A stretch of DNA of 27,561 nt. Origin: an uncultured Oscillospiraceae bacterium (lineage in GTDB: Bacteria; Bacillota; Clostridia; Oscillospirales; Acutalibacteraceae). Shown piece after piece: positions 16,394 to 25,204 of the stretch. Where the stretch lies: NCBI GenBank assembly GCA_900549675.1, contig URPG01000002.1:1-27561 (forward strand), read 5' to 3'. Each line of letters begins with the position of its first letter. Positions within the stretch are counted from its first letter, which is position 1. Below the pieces are notes generated by a model. It was given only the letters and a program-made list of their open reading frames with translations, did no database searches and had not been told where the DNA came from. Both the position numbers and the translations under genes were made by a program.

Positions 16394-17428
16394 TTAGAAG
16401 GCCGGAGGAATCAACAGCAAGCCCTCTGTTTCTCCTAACCCTAAGCATAAATTCATGTTTTGGATTGCCTGCCCTGCCGCTCCCTTTACCATGTTATCAA
16501 TGGCAGAAATAGCCATCAAAGTGCCCGTGCGGGAATCCACTCTCACCGCAATATCACAGTAATTGGTATACCAGACATGGCGGATATTCGGCACACGCTC
16601 CGGCGGGAGCAGACGAATAAAGGCCTCCTGTCCATAAGCAGACTGATAGATTTCATTGATTTCCTGCTGGGTAATCACTTTTTTAAGTCTTGCATAACAG
16701 GTGGCTAAAATCCCCCTATTGACAGGCAATAAATGCGGAACAAAAGTGATATGAACTTCTTCTCCTGAAAGCTGACTGAGCGTTTGTTCAATCTCAGGTG
16801 TATGACGATGAGAGGCCACCTTGTACGCATAAAAGTTCTCGTTGAGTTCGGGATAGTGATTGGCTTGGTTGGGTTTTCTGCCGGCACCCGTCACCCCTGA
16901 TTTACAGTCCGCAATCATCCCTTTGGTGTCGATTACACCTGCCCGAAGAGCAGGGGCTAACGCCAAAGGAACTGCTGTTGTGTAACAGCCGGGATTGGCA
17001 ATCAGCTTTTGATTTTTGATTTTTTCACGGTTGAATTCCGGTAACCCGTAAACGGCTTTTTGGTGCAATTCTTTATCATCAAAAACACCGTCATACCAAG
17101 TTTTGTAGGTTTCCTCGTCTTTTAATCGAAAATCTGCCCCTAAGTCAATAAAGATTTTTCCTGCTTCATCACAGGCCTTTGCCAAATCCTGTGAGAGTCC
17201 ATGGGGTAAAGCCGCAAAAATCACGTCCGATTTTTTCAATACCTCTTGCTCGGTTTCACAAACCAAATCACAAATTTGAAAGTAAGAGGGATAGACATCG
17301 GAAAGCTTCATTCCTTCAAAGCTTACCGAGCTAACTGCCGCAATTTCAGCCTTGGAATGTCCCATAATCAAACGGCAAAGTTCCGCTCCCGCATAACCTG
17401 TTGCACCAACAATTCCTACTTGTATCAT
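16394..17428 (-). CDS. argC: N-acetyl-gamma-glutamyl-phosphate reductase
   Basis: ArgC reduces acetylglutamyl phosphate to the semialdehyde with NADPH. The protein has 344 aa, with Rossmann motif GATGYAG (8-14), catalytic Cys148 in NPGCYTTA, GVTGAGRK and HRHTPEIEQ holding the catalytic His. Length and motifs are normal. It lies 37 bp after argH and about 90 bp before argJ. Confidence 0.97.
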   Translation of the reverse strand: MIQVGIVGATGYAGAELCRLIMGHSKAEIAAVSSVSFEGMKLSDVYPSYFQICDLVCETEQEVLKKSDVIFAALPHGLSQDLAKACDEAGKIFIDLGADFRLKDEETYKTWYDGVFDDKELHQKAVYGLPEFNREKIKNQKLIANPGCYTTAVPLALAPALRAGVIDTKGMIADCKSGVTGAGRKPNQANHYPELNENFYAYKVASHRHTPEIEQTLSQLSGEEVHITFVPHLLPVNRGILATCYARLKKVITQQEINEIYQSAYGQEAFIRLLPPERVPNIRHVWYTNYCDIAVRVDSRTGTLMAISAIDNMVKGAAGQAIQNMNLCLGLGETEGLLLIPPAF

Positions 17429-17465
17429 CCTTATGACATTCCTTTCTCTTCATAAATCACGACAA

Positions 17466-18842
17466 TTATTTTTGAATCAGACTTAAAACTCGTTTTACTT
17501 GCTTTTGCACGTTTTCCGGCGAGGGTCCACCCAGTACATTTCTTCCATTCACACAGGTGTCCAAAGAAATCGCCTGATAGATTCCTTCATCAAAGTCAGA
17601 ACAAATCGTCTGATATTGTGAGAGCGGTAAAGTTTCCAATGTCAGGTTTTCTGCAATACACAAGGCAACCAGCTCTCCTGTTATCTTATAAGCGTCACGG
17701 AAAGGAATTCCCTTTTCTGCCACCAAATAATCAGCACAATCCGTAGCATTGATAAAACCTTTCGCCGCCGCATTTCTCATATTTCCCGTAAGAACGGTCA
17801 TGGTTTCCACCATGGGAATCAACGGCGTGATACACAATTTCAGTGTATCCACTGCGTCAAAAACAGATTCCTTATCCTCCTGCATATCTTTATTATACGC
17901 AAGGGGCAAGCCTTTCATCATGGTTAGTAACGCCATTAAATCACCAAACACCCGGCCGCTCTTCCCACGAATCAATTCGGCTATATCTGGATTTTTTTTC
18001 TGCGGCATAATACTGGAACCTGTCGAAAAAGCATCATCCAACTCTATAAACTTAAATTCCCAAGAACACCATAAAATAATTTCTTCACAAAAGCGGGATA
18101 AGTGCACCATCACCATGGATACGGCAAAAGCAATTTCCGCACAGAAATCACGGTCGGCTACCCCGTCCAGACTATTTTGGCTTACAGCGGAAAAACCAAG
18201 TAGTTCTGCTGTCAATTCACGGTTTAAAGGATATGTCGTGCCTGCCAAAGCACCGCTGCCCAATGGCATAACGTCCAATCGTTTTTCGGCATCTTCAAAA
18301 CGTTCTAAATCTCTTAAGAGCATTTCACAATATGCCAGCAGATGATGCCCGAAAGTGATGGGCTGCGCCCTTTGCAAATGGGTATAGCCCGGCATAACCG
18401 CATGACTGTATTGTTCGGCTTTATCGCATAAAACCTTTATTAAATCCTTTAGTAATTCTTGAATTGCCGCACATTCCTTTTTTAAAGTGAGCCTTACATC
18501 CAAAGCCACTTGGTCATTACGGCTGCGGGCGGTATGCAGACGTTTGCCTGCCGAACCGATTCTTTCCGTCAATTCGCCCTCAATAAAAGTGTGAATATCC
18601 TCTGCATTCGGGTCAATCATCAGCTTTCCGTTTTTGATATCTTCACAAATGCGGGTAAGTTCTGCACAAATTTTGTCGCCCTCAGATTTTTCAATAATAC
18701 CGCAAGCGGCCAACATGGTGGCATGGGCGATACTGCCCTTGATATCTTCTTCAAACATACGGCTGTCAACCGAAATGGAAGAGTTAAAATCATTGGTTTT
18801 GGGGTCTGCCTCTCTGGCAAACCGACCTTTCCAAAGCTTCAT
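17466..18842 (-). CDS. argH: Argininosuccinate lyase
   Basis: ArgH splits argininosuccinate into arginine and fumarate, the last step of the pathway. The protein has 458 aa. Fumarase/aspartase-superfamily signature GSSIMPQKKNPD (275-286) carries the catalytic Ser, with TARSRNDQ (104-111) and PGYTHLQRAQP also present. It starts 34 bp after argG. The tail NVQKQVKRVLSLIQK is typical. Confidence 0.97.
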   Translation of the reverse strand: MKLWKGRFAREADPKTNDFNSSISVDSRMFEEDIKGSIAHATMLAACGIIEKSEGDKICAELTRICEDIKNGKLMIDPNAEDIHTFIEGELTERIGSAGKRLHTARSRNDQVALDVRLTLKKECAAIQELLKDLIKVLCDKAEQYSHAVMPGYTHLQRAQPITFGHHLLAYCEMLLRDLERFEDAEKRLDVMPLGSGALAGTTYPLNRELTAELLGFSAVSQNSLDGVADRDFCAEIAFAVSMVMVHLSRFCEEIILWCSWEFKFIELDDAFSTGSSIMPQKKNPDIAELIRGKSGRVFGDLMALLTMMKGLPLAYNKDMQEDKESVFDAVDTLKLCITPLIPMVETMTVLTGNMRNAAAKGFINATDCADYLVAEKGIPFRDAYKITGELVALCIAENLTLETLPLSQYQTICSDFDEGIYQAISLDTCVNGRNVLGGPSPENVQKQVKRVLSLIQK

Positions 18843-18876
18843 AGGTTTGATTTCCTCCCGACCGTTTTGATAATGC

Positions 18877-20109
18877 TTATTCTTTAATCAAGCCTTTCTC
18901 GCCTTGCACTTTAATCGGCAAACCGTATAGGTTGATAAACCCTGCTGAATCATTTTGGTCGTACACTTCATCTTCATCAAAGGTGGCAATTTCTTCATCA
19001 TACAAAGAATAAGGAGAACTGACGCCGGCATCAATGATGTTGCCCTTATAAAGTTTCAGTTTTACATCACCTGTGACATACTCTTGTGTGGAAGTGACAA
19101 AAGCAGATAAGGCAGAACGCAGGGGCGTATACCATTTTCCGTTATAAACCAAATCGGCAAACTCCAAAGCAACCTTTTGCTTATAATGATAGGTATCTTT
19201 ATCCAGACAAATTTCTTCTAATTTATTATGGGCATGATATAAAATTGTGCCGCCGGGGGTTTCATAAACCCCTCTTGATTTCATGCCCACCAAACGGTTT
19301 TCAACAATATCGGCCAGACCTACACCGTTTTTACCGCCGATTTCATTGAGTGCGGTAATCATTTCCACCCCATTTAAAGTCTTCCCGTTTAATTGTGTCG
19401 GAATCCCCTTCTCAAAATGCAAGGTCAAATAAGTGGGTGCGTCCGGAGCCTGTTCCGGTGATACCCCCAGTTCCAAAAAGCCTTCTTTATTGTATTGCGG
19501 TTCATTGTCGGGATTTTCCAAATCCAAGCCTTCATGGCTAAGGTGCCATAAATTTTTATCTTTGGAATAATTGGTTTCACGATTGATTTTCAGCGGGATT
19601 TGATGCGCCTCTGCATATTCGATTTCTTGTTCACGAGATTTGATATCCCATTCTCTCCAAGGAGCAATAATGACCATTTTGGGAGCAAAAGCTTTAATGG
19701 TCAGTTCAAAACGAACCTGATCATTACCTTTGCCGGTACAGCCATGACAAATGGCATCGGCACCCTCTTTTTTGGCAATTTCCACGATTCTTTTGGCAAT
19801 AATCGGTCTGGCAAAAGAAGTGCCCAACAAATATTTGCTTTCATAGACAGCGCCGGCCTGAATCGTCGGGTAGACAAAGTCCTGCACAAAGTCTTCTTTC
19901 AAATCCTCAATGTATAATTTGGAAGCGCCCGTTTTCAGCGCCTTTTCCTCTAAGCCGTCCAACTCTGTCCCTTGACCCACGTCACCGGAAACAGCAATAA
20001 CTTCGCAATTATTATAATTTTCTTTTAGCCATGGAATAATAATAGAGGTATCCAAACCGCCTGAATAGGCCAACACTACTTTTTTAATTTCTTTCTTTGT
20101 TTTTGCCAT
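18877..20109 (-). CDS. argG: Argininosuccinate synthase
   Basis: ArgG joins citrulline and aspartate with ATP. The protein has 410 aa, with P-loop-like AYSGGLDTS (14-22), HGCTGKGNDQVRFE and the GVGLADIVENRLVGMKSRGVYE region near the C-terminal domain. It is the first gene of the operon, with GGAG 9 bases before the start and a promoter carrying an ARG box upstream. Confidence 0.97.
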   Translation of the reverse strand: MAKTKKEIKKVVLAYSGGLDTSIIIPWLKENYNNCEVIAVSGDVGQGTELDGLEEKALKTGASKLYIEDLKEDFVQDFVYPTIQAGAVYESKYLLGTSFARPIIAKRIVEIAKKEGADAICHGCTGKGNDQVRFELTIKAFAPKMVIIAPWREWDIKSREQEIEYAEAHQIPLKINRETNYSKDKNLWHLSHEGLDLENPDNEPQYNKEGFLELGVSPEQAPDAPTYLTLHFEKGIPTQLNGKTLNGVEMITALNEIGGKNGVGLADIVENRLVGMKSRGVYETPGGTILYHAHNKLEEICLDKDTYHYKQKVALEFADLVYNGKWYTPLRSALSAFVTSTQEYVTGDVKLKLYKGNIIDAGVSSPYSLYDEEIATFDEDEVYDQNDSAGFINLYGLPIKVQGEKGLIKE

Positions 20110-20164
20110 GATGAACTCTCCTTTATCCGATTCATTATCTTATGTCCTCGCTCTATAATGATTA

Positions 20165-20216
20165 ATTATACACTTATTTTCATAAAAATCAACCTTTTTA
20201 TGAATAATTATTCCGT
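20165..20216 (-). promoter_or_regulatory. argG promoter with ARG box (ArgR/AhrC operator)
   Basis: On the minus strand TTGATT (20192-20187), 16 bases and TATAAT (20170-20165) form the promoter. An 18-bp ARG box at 20199-20216 (TATGAAT, AATT, ATTCCGT) matches the consensus TNTGAATWWWWATTCANA at nearly all positions, just upstream of the -35. A second half-site TATGAA (20184-20179, minus) lies in the spacer. Arginine-dependent repression of the whole operon is the likely result. Confidence 0.8.
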
Positions 20217-20295
20217 TTATAGTGACTAAATATACTCATTTTTTTCTTTACTTTTTGTTTAATCTCGCAAATTCAATCAAAAAAATAAAAAATAC

Positions 20296-20342
20296 ACCGT
20301 ATATTCTCTTTTATTCTTATGAATAAAATTTGATTATACGGT
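20296..20342 (-). terminator. hflX terminator
   Basis: ACCGTATA (20296-20303) pairs with TATACGGT (20335-20342), with a second inner stem TTTTATTC/GAATAAAA (20309-20316, 20321-20328). On the minus strand it is followed by two U-runs. It separates hflX from argG. Confidence 0.85.
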
Positions 20343-20360
20343 ATATACAAATATTATACA

Positions 20361-21614
20361 TTAATCTGTGCTGATAAATCGTTCTACTGCTGAAATCAAT
20401 CTTTGCGGTACATTGGCCACAATCAAAAGTCCGTTTTCTACATATTCTTCTTGTACGACAGCGCCCTCTTCCCGCAAATCAGCAGCAAGACCACTTTTAG
20501 AAAAAGGCAGCAGCAGCCGCATTTTCACTGTCTTTTCCGGCAGATTTTCTTCAATTGCAAGCAAAAGCTCTTCTATCCCTTCACCGGTTGCCGCGCTGAT
20601 TCTTACGGCCTGCATGACATTGACAGGCATGTTGTTCTGCTTGGCAATGTCCCACTTATTGAGTACCGTTAAAACGGGACGCTCTCCCGCTCCCATACTC
20701 TGCAATATGTCATTGGTCACCTCGATATGCTCTTTTAATTCTTCGTTGGAGGCATCACACACATTGAGAACAATATCTGCAGTGACAGCCTGCTCCAAGG
20801 TTGATTTAAAAGCTTCTACAAGATGATGCGGCAATCGGCGAATCAGGCCCACGGTATCAATTAAGACCACCGACTTTCCGCTGGGAAGTTTCAATGCCCG
20901 GGCCGTTGGATCCAGTGTGGCAAACAGTTTATCTTCCGCCAACACTCCTGCCTGCGTCAAGCGATTCATCAGGGTACTTTTACCGGCATTGGTATATCCC
21001 ATTAAAGCAACTGTCACCACATTTTCTTTTCGGCGGCGCTTGGACATCTCCTGCCGGTTCGCCTCTACCTTTCTCAATTGTGCCTTTAAACTCTCTATTT
21101 TACGGTGAATATGCCGCCGGTCTGTTTCCAGTTTTGTTTCACCGGGACCTCTTGTTCCAATCCCGCCGCCCAAACGGGAAAGTGCTGTTCCTTTTCCGGT
21201 CAGTCGAGGTAAAATATATTTCAGCTGGGCCAACTCCACTTGCAGCTTACCCTCACTGCTTTGCGCCCGAAGAGCAAAAATATCCAAAATCAAAATGGTA
21301 CGGTCAATCACCCGCACATCACATTCTTTTTCCAGATTGCGAATCTGTGTGGGCGTCAATTCTCTATCGAAAATTATTACGTCAATTTCGTGCCGGCGGC
21401 ACACTTCCGCCACCTGTTCTACCATTCCGCTGCCAATGCAGGTGGAGGATTTGGGCACAGCCCGCTTTTGCACAATGGTTAACACAGGGTCTGCACCTGC
21501 ACTTTTGGTAAGCTCCTGTAATTCTTTGAGGGAGGATTCCACATCAAAATCGCCTGTATCCAAAGACACCAATAGTGCCTTTTCTGCTTCAATTGTATTT
21601 TCTGTCAAATTCAT
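20361..21614 (-). CDS. hflX: HflX, ribosome-associated GTPase
   Basis: HflX splits stalled or hibernating ribosomes under stress. The protein has 417 aa. The N-terminal domain (about 1-135) is followed by a glycine-rich linker GGIGTRGPGETKLE and a coiled segment. The G domain has G1 GYTNAGKST (206-214), G3 DTVGLIRRLPHHLVEAFKSTLE and G4 NKWD. AAAGGAG lies only a few bases before the ATG, and a TTG two codons later has better spacing, so the true start may be two residues in. The gene is single, with its own promoter and terminator. Confidence 0.95.
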   Translation of the reverse strand: MNLTENTIEAEKALLVSLDTGDFDVESSLKELQELTKSAGADPVLTIVQKRAVPKSSTCIGSGMVEQVAEVCRRHEIDVIIFDRELTPTQIRNLEKECDVRVIDRTILILDIFALRAQSSEGKLQVELAQLKYILPRLTGKGTALSRLGGGIGTRGPGETKLETDRRHIHRKIESLKAQLRKVEANRQEMSKRRRKENVVTVALMGYTNAGKSTLMNRLTQAGVLAEDKLFATLDPTARALKLPSGKSVVLIDTVGLIRRLPHHLVEAFKSTLEQAVTADIVLNVCDASNEELKEHIEVTNDILQSMGAGERPVLTVLNKWDIAKQNNMPVNVMQAVRISAATGEGIEELLLAIEENLPEKTVKMRLLLPFSKSGLAADLREEGAVVQEEYVENGLLIVANVPQRLISAVERFISTD

Positions 21615-21682
21615 TCTCCTTTATGAAAACAGCACACCGCAATCTGTAAGTGTAGTTTTCATTAAAAATTTTCTTTACTTTC

Positions 21683-21711
21683 ATAGTATTACACAATTGC
21701 CTGTACGTCAA
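21683..21711 (-). promoter_or_regulatory. hflX promoter
   Basis: TTGACG (21711-21706, minus), 17 bases and TACTAT (21688-21683) form a good vegetative promoter, right after the terminator of the preceding operon and about 70 bp before hflX. Confidence 0.65.
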
Positions 21712-21716
21712 TCAAA

Positions 21717-21753
21717 AACACTCCATAAGGTATAGTTTACCCTATAGAGCGTT
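21717..21753 (-). terminator. Terminator of the metal-homeostasis operon
   Basis: A 16-bp stem with four wobble pairs (minus strand 21753-21738 with 21732-21717) has a short loop and is followed by a short U-run. It lies 58 bp past the TIGR03943-like stop. Confidence 0.7.
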
Positions 21754-21810
21754 CTATTTTTTAGCGATTTCTGGTCATTTTAAAATATTTTATGCACTGT
21801 ACTCAGTCTA

Positions 21811-22596
21811 TTAGTAGTTTGGATAGATATATCCTTCAATAGCTTCTGCCGGTTTCACGTTTTTCACTAACAATTTGGGTTCTCGAAAATTCTCTCCCTC
21901 ATGAATCTCCAAAACGCCCTGAACCGTTACCCATGATGATTCTTCTAATTCAGCAACTTTATCATATTCTGCACGCATTCCTACAGGCGTTAAATCTGCG
22001 ATACAGCAGGTCATCATTAAACGGGCAGGCACAAATTCATTTTTGTTCAAAATATCGGATTCTGTAAAAACAAAGCCCGTCAACTCAATTTGATATCCCT
22101 GAAATTCATCCATTCGATTGTAAATTTCAGACATCCACTCTGAAAAATCATTATTGGCAACCACAATTTTTTTATTTTTCTTATCCAAACCAGAAAGTTC
22201 CAAAGTATTTTCTGCCGCTGAACCCGTGCTGTTATTTGTTTGAGATTGTGTTTGCATGGTGGCTCCCATAGCATTTCCGCCTGCATAATTGCCCGATATA
22301 TCGGTAGAATTCATAATGTTTTGGGGCAAAAACAAAATCAATGCCGTCGGAATCAGTAAGATTAGACAATGCATAACCTTTATTTTATATTGCGGGCGGA
22401 ATAAGCGCCCGCAAGAAACCACACTCCATAACAGCAGCACGACAACAGCAAAAATCAGATATGGAAACATCTTAGGCGTTACATAGGATAAATATTTTTG
22501 ACTTGCTAAAAACCAAATGGTGGAACAAACAAACAGCAAATAACAAGCCAACTCTAAAAAGACTTGAGGATTCCATTTTTTAGCCTGTATTTTCAT
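21811..22596 (-). CDS. TIGR03943/YcgQ-like membrane protein, partner of the permease
   Basis: This 261-aa protein has about three membrane segments in residues 10-100, then a Ser/Thr/Asn-rich linker (about 112-130) and a C-terminal extracytoplasmic-type domain. The latter contains IELTGFVFTES, MTCCIADLTPVGMRAEYD and WVTVQGVLEIHEGENFREPKLLVKNVKP-type strands (regions 170-255). This matches the TIGR03943/DUF1980 family (YcgQ in Bacillus subtilis), which is paired with YcgR-type permeases. The adjoining Cys pair in MTCC may bind metal. Its ATG follows directly on the stop of the fusion gene (TAAATG). The role is unproven, but the operon suggests zinc or another thiophilic metal. Confidence 0.82.
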   Translation of the reverse strand: MKIQAKKWNPQVFLELACYLLFVCSTIWFLASQKYLSYVTPKMFPYLIFAVVVLLLWSVVSCGRLFRPQYKIKVMHCLILLIPTALILFLPQNIMNSTDISGNYAGGNAMGATMQTQSQTNNSTGSAAENTLELSGLDKKNKKIVVANNDFSEWMSEIYNRMDEFQGYQIELTGFVFTESDILNKNEFVPARLMMTCCIADLTPVGMRAEYDKVAELEESSWVTVQGVLEIHEGENFREPKLLVKNVKPAEAIEGYIYPNY

Positions 22597-24183
22597 TTAT
22601 ATGCCTCCTACGCTGTACACAGCAAAAACAATCAGATAACAGACAACCGCCGACACCGCCATAATTCTTACGACAAATCTTTTGGGAAATCCGGAAGAAA
22701 GCATCATCATATTTTTAATATCCATCATTGGTCCCCAAACGAGAAAACCCATAATGGCTCCCATAGGAAATTGGTTGGCAAAACTTCTTCCAATTACTGC
22801 ATCGGAAGATGAACACAACGAAAGCAAAAATCCCATTAACATCATCACGGCAAGCGAAAGTGCCAAGCCGCCTGTACCCTTCATTGCTGTGAACCAACCG
22901 GAACCCATGGCCTGAAAAACAGAGGCGATGAACGTGCCTATCACCAAATATTTTCCCACATCAAAAAATTCTGCTTGTGCGTGGCGGACAAACAACTCTG
23001 CTTTCCCTTTAAAACCTGTCACACTTTCGGCTCCTTGGTAACAACCGCAGCTGCACATAATCCTATCAAACTTTCCTGTAAACACAGACACCGTTTTTTT
23101 CTTTTTTTCCCAAACACCGACGCATATGCCAATCAGCAGGGAACAGACAATCCCAAACGCCACACGCTGCAGCATAACAGCCGTATTTCCGCCGAAGGCA
23201 TAGTATGTAGAAATCATCACCACAGGATTAATCACCGGAGAAGCCGTCATAAACGTTATTGCCGCCGGCAGAGGAACACCTTTTTTGACTAAGCTTTTAA
23301 AGATGGGAATGGATGCACAGTCGCAAACCGGCAGACAAAACCCCGCCACAACAGCCACAAGCATTCCCAAAATAGGAGATTTTGGGAATCGATTTTCAAT
23401 CCACGTCTGCGGCACGAAAATTTGAATCAATGAAGACAGCAATACACCAATTAAAAGAAACGGAATCGCCTGTAAAATAATTCCAAGAAAAATAGTGGCA
23501 ATTTTTTCAAGTGGAACATTTGCCCCTTCCAGCAAGGGTCTTGCAAAAAAAGACATAACCAAGCCCCACAATATTACAAGGAAAAAAATATCCATGGGAT
23601 TTTCTTTGCGCTTGAGAACCTTTTTATACAAAAATTCATCACCTTGCTCTGCCCCTAAAACCTGCGCACTCGCATTCAACTCATTAAATATTTTTGTGAT
23701 TTTCTTTCTTCCTTGTTTATCCTGCACGCCTCTTACAATTATCAAATCACTGTTAATAATTTGCTCAGGCAGTGCTTCGCCTGTTCTTCCTAATAAAGAG
23801 TCAATCTGAGCCGCATCAGCAATATGAACCACTTTTTCAATTTTACAAACTTTCCTCAACGCAGGCTGTAAAAAAAGCTGATACAATTCACCAAACGGAA
23901 TCATTCCATTCCACTCTACCCATATATTCTCCAAAGTATCAGCATGCGTTTCAATATAACTAGCAATGGACTGTAATATATCCTGTGGGTTCTTTTCCCA
24001 GTTTCGTTTGGAATAAACCTGTATTTCACAATCTGGGTTAGCCGTAGATACTTCAATCTCGCCATTTTCAAATTGAATCACGAGATGATTATAGTTTTGT
24101 CCCTCTCTGCCCAGCATTCGATTGAGAAATGTGGTTTTGCCGCTTTCCAAAAAACCTGTCACTACATAAACCGGAATTGTCAT
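22597..24183 (-). CDS. Degenerate COG0523 GTPase domain fused to a YcgR/YraQ-type permease
   Basis: This 528-aa protein starts at ATG 24183 (GAAAGGG 7 bases upstream; an in-frame TTG lies 6 codons earlier). Residues 1-195 resemble a CobW/COG0523 GTPase: P-loop GFLESGKTT (10-18), QFENGEIEV in place of ENDFGDISV, and VVHIADAAQ. The GCICC metal motif is missing, EPSG is EWNG (90-93) and NKxD is RGVQD. Residues 197-528 form a DUF318/YraQ-type permease with eight or so helices, GFCLPVCDCASIPI (281-294), TASPVINP (313-320), CSCGC (377-381) and CSSSDAVIGRSF (457-468). Such permeases are implicated in metal(loid) export. A single uninterrupted frame joins them. A separate start at Met197 has only a weak ribosome site. 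The protein lies 4 bases after the His-rich GTPase gene. Confidence 0.85.
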   Translation of the reverse strand: MTIPVYVVTGFLESGKTTFLNRMLGREGQNYNHLVIQFENGEIEVSTANPDCEIQVYSKRNWEKNPQDILQSIASYIETHADTLENIWVEWNGMIPFGELYQLFLQPALRKVCKIEKVVHIADAAQIDSLLGRTGEALPEQIINSDLIIVRGVQDKQGRKKITKIFNELNASAQVLGAEQGDEFLYKKVLKRKENPMDIFFLVILWGLVMSFFARPLLEGANVPLEKIATIFLGIILQAIPFLLIGVLLSSLIQIFVPQTWIENRFPKSPILGMLVAVVAGFCLPVCDCASIPIFKSLVKKGVPLPAAITFMTASPVINPVVMISTYYAFGGNTAVMLQRVAFGIVCSLLIGICVGVWEKKKKTVSVFTGKFDRIMCSCGCYQGAESVTGFKGKAELFVRHAQAEFFDVGKYLVIGTFIASVFQAMGSGWFTAMKGTGGLALSLAVMMLMGFLLSLCSSSDAVIGRSFANQFPMGAIMGFLVWGPMMDIKNMMMLSSGFPKRFVVRIMAVSAVVCYLIVFAVYSVGGI

Positions 24184-24187
24184 CGCA

Positions 24188-25183
24188 TTACCCTTTCTCA
24201 AATAGATCTTTTATTTTTTGTGTCTTTAAGTTTTCCCCTATAATACACAAGACATTTCCCTTTGCGTCTGACGGGGTAAGGCTCATTTCACCCGTCACAT
24301 ACTGCACATTCATATATCCATCAGGGGTGGGCACAATCCCTTTTGCCCTTACCACATTACCATATTGAGAATTCTGTATCCCCTTAATAAACGCTTCGAG
24401 TTCATGCTTGCTGTATGCATTATTTATTGGTAAAGTCACCGTATCAAATACATCTTCCGCATGGTGGTGATTGCCCTTGCAGGCACAGCCATACTCGTGG
24501 CCGTGGTCATATGTATCATGGCAACTCTCATCATTATGTTCATGCGTACTGTGGCACGCACAGTCATGTTTGTGGTTATGATTTTGATGAGAAATAGAAT
24601 TTTCTCTCAACAGCTTTTGCATATCCAACGTTTCCCACGGAACAGAAAACAGCTTTGCCTGCGCATTCAGTTCCCGCACCAAATCTTCTGCTTGCCTCAC
24701 TTTATCGGAGAACTCTTCCACACGGCTGAAAACAATACTGTCGGCATGTTCAATTTGGTCTTCAAAAAATTCACCGAAATTGTCAAGATATAGTGAACAG
24801 CGTTTAACATCTACCACTGCTATTTTGCCCCGCACTTTTCCCAAGGAGGAAATTCGTTCATCTTCACAAACCCTCAGTATATCCGACAATTTACCGACAC
24901 CCGAAGGCTCAATCACCACAATATCCGGTTGAATCTCTTTCAATAATTGCTGCAAAGCTGCTGCAAAATCACCTGAAAGACTACAGCAGATACAGCCTGA
25001 ACTGATTTCCTTCACTTCTACTCCGCTGGATTGCAGTAAAGCAGAATCCACACTGATATCCCCAAAATCATTCTCAATTAAAACAACTTTCTGCTGCGAA
25101 AAGGATTCTCGAATCATCTTTTGAATGAAAGTAGTCTTTCCTGCTCCTAAAAAACCTGATACAATATATATTTTTGCCGGCAT
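24188..25183 (-). CDS. COG0523 (CobW/YciC/ZNG1-like) GTPase with His/Cys-rich insert
   Basis: This is a metal-handling G3E GTPase of 331 aa. It has P-loop GFLGAGKTT (10-18), metal motif GCICC (63-67), EPSG (92-95), and SRVEE (153-157) in place of NKxD. A His/Cys-rich stretch at 199-241 holds about 13 His and 5 Cys, and the C-terminal CobW domain follows (about 246-331). COG0523 proteins with CxCC and His tails are known as zinc chaperones or allocators induced under zinc limitation. A Zur-type gene upstream and a permease downstream support a zinc role here. The exact client protein is unknown. It lies 21 bp after the repressor gene. Confidence 0.92.
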   Translation of the reverse strand: MPAKIYIVSGFLGAGKTTFIQKMIRESFSQQKVVLIENDFGDISVDSALLQSSGVEVKEISSGCICCSLSGDFAAALQQLLKEIQPDIVVIEPSGVGKLSDILRVCEDERISSLGKVRGKIAVVDVKRCSLYLDNFGEFFEDQIEHADSIVFSRVEEFSDKVRQAEDLVRELNAQAKLFSVPWETLDMQKLLRENSISHQNHNHKHDCACHSTHEHNDESCHDTYDHGHEYGCACKGNHHHAEDVFDTVTLPINNAYSKHELEAFIKGIQNSQYGNVVRAKGIVPTPDGYMNVQYVTGEMSLTPSDAKGNVLCIIGENLKTQKIKDLFEKG

Positions 25184-25204
25184 ATAGGCCTCCTTTATTG
25201 GGCT

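Noticed and set aside
17749..18345. 198-codon plus-strand ORF opposite argH
   Set aside because: It is antisense to conserved argH motifs and has Ser-rich composition typical of reverse-frame artefacts.
20317..20335. Second ARG box (TTATGAATAAAATTTGAT) between hflX and argG
   Set aside because: It lies inside the hflX terminator hairpin and its second half does not fit ATTCA, so the similarity is explained by the stem.
20894..21511. 205-codon plus-strand ORF opposite hflX
   Set aside because: It is antisense to a clearly conserved GTPase, has a low-complexity Pro/Leu/Ser-rich product and no ribosome site, so it is a shadow ORF.
24415..24793. Plus-strand His/Cys-rich ORFs opposite the COG0523 gene
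   Set aside because: CAT/GTG-rich codons for His read as Met/Val/His on the other strand. The minus-strand gene with P-loop and GCICC explains the composition.
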